64,000 nucleotides of DNA from assembly GCA_913019905.1 (NCBI GenBank), contig CAJVZD010000003.1, positions 124,001 through 188,000 on the forward strand, in the 5' to 3' direction. The notes beneath the pieces are model-generated. The model was not told where the DNA came from, made no database searches, and saw nothing but the letters and a program-made list of their open reading frames with translations. The stretch comes from an uncultured Cellvibrionales bacterium (GTDB taxonomy: Bacteria > Pseudomonadota > Gammaproteobacteria > Pseudomonadales > Dasaniaceae). Below, in pieces: positions 63,917 through 64,000 of this stretch (positions are counted from its first letter, which is position 1; each line of letters begins with the position of its first letter). The translations under genes were made by a program, and so were the position numbers.

Positions 63917-64000
63917 ATGGATTTTGGTATAGATGGCGATTCGTCGTTCGACGAAATATCGATTGTTGATGTTCTTACCAAGTTAATCTTCGATGCTGAA
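63917..64000 (+). CDS. Start of an unidentified gene (cut by window edge)
   Basis: An open frame of 28 codons from ATG 63917 reaching the window end (MDFGIDGDSSFDEISIVDVL and on). An in-frame GTG at 63899 with a weak GAGA before it is an alternative start. Acidic N-terminus, no recognisable domain in this short piece. Confidence 0.35.
   Translation, partial: MDFGIDGDSSFDEISIVDVLTKLIFDAE

Overview
The window reads as an ordinary, gene-dense chromosomal segment of a marine-type gammaproteobacterium. Supporting signs are proteobacterial housekeeping blocks in familiar order (rpiA/ilvA, ygfA-6S RNA-zapA-ygfB-pepP-ubiH-ubiI, HAD-rppH-ptsP, lgt-thyA, trxA-rho-ubiD), heptose/Kdo lipopolysaccharide genes and ubiquinone genes. 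Several blocks resemble what I remember of Pseudomonas aeruginosa. The long-ExbB TonB operon suggests an oligotrophic or polymer-degrading relative such as the Cellvibrionales, but that placement is inference. I saw no phage, insertion sequence, CRISPR array, tRNA or rRNA.

Layout. 1-2819: the start of a Wolinella-type fumarate reductase operon (frdC then frdA, minus strand, running off the left edge) with a candidate FNR/Anr site and a 17-codon leader ORF upstream. 2820-28560: an envelope-glycan region of about 25 kb. It holds two GT4 glycosyltransferases, a WaaL/Wzy-like membrane protein, MsbA, RmlB, a Wzm/Wzt exporter, a WbpV-WbpL-WbpM-like trio, a four-gene cassette (GT4, methyltransferase, alpha/alpha-toroid protein, second methyltransferase), HldE, a DrrAB-like ABC pair, an aldo/keto reductase with an FAD oxidoreductase, and WaaA. 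HldE, WaaA, MsbA and WaaL make and assemble the inner core and lipid A. WbpV/L/M make the lipid-linked first sugar, and Wzm/Wzt export the polymer.

27886-48468: housekeeping genes for pentose phosphate and isoleucine synthesis, one-carbon metabolism, cell division, ubiquinone hydroxylation, an isolated GcvH, a thiolase, a quinone reductase, RlmI, RNA 5' pyrophosphohydrolase, the nitrogen PTS enzyme I, lipoprotein maturation and thymidylate synthase. 6S RNA lies in its usual place between ygfA and zapA.

49235-54361: a six-gene co-oriented operon (DUF3450, long ExbB, short ExbB, ExbD, TonB, TPR protein) ending in a clear terminator. This is an energised outer-membrane transport module. 54801-63350: ilvD, hemW, ubiD, rho and trxA on the minus strand, then asnS on the plus strand. 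The right edge holds a possible small protein and the start of an unidentified gene.

Most worth a second look: the GT4-methyltransferase-toroid-methyltransferase cassette, the AKR/FAD-oxidoreductase pair inside the LPS region, the exact four-fold 17-bp dyad array just upstream of the wbpM-like gene, the FNR-like site with fumarate reductase in a ubiquinone organism, and the DUF3450/long-ExbB/TPR TonB operon. None is proven to be a new system from sequence alone.
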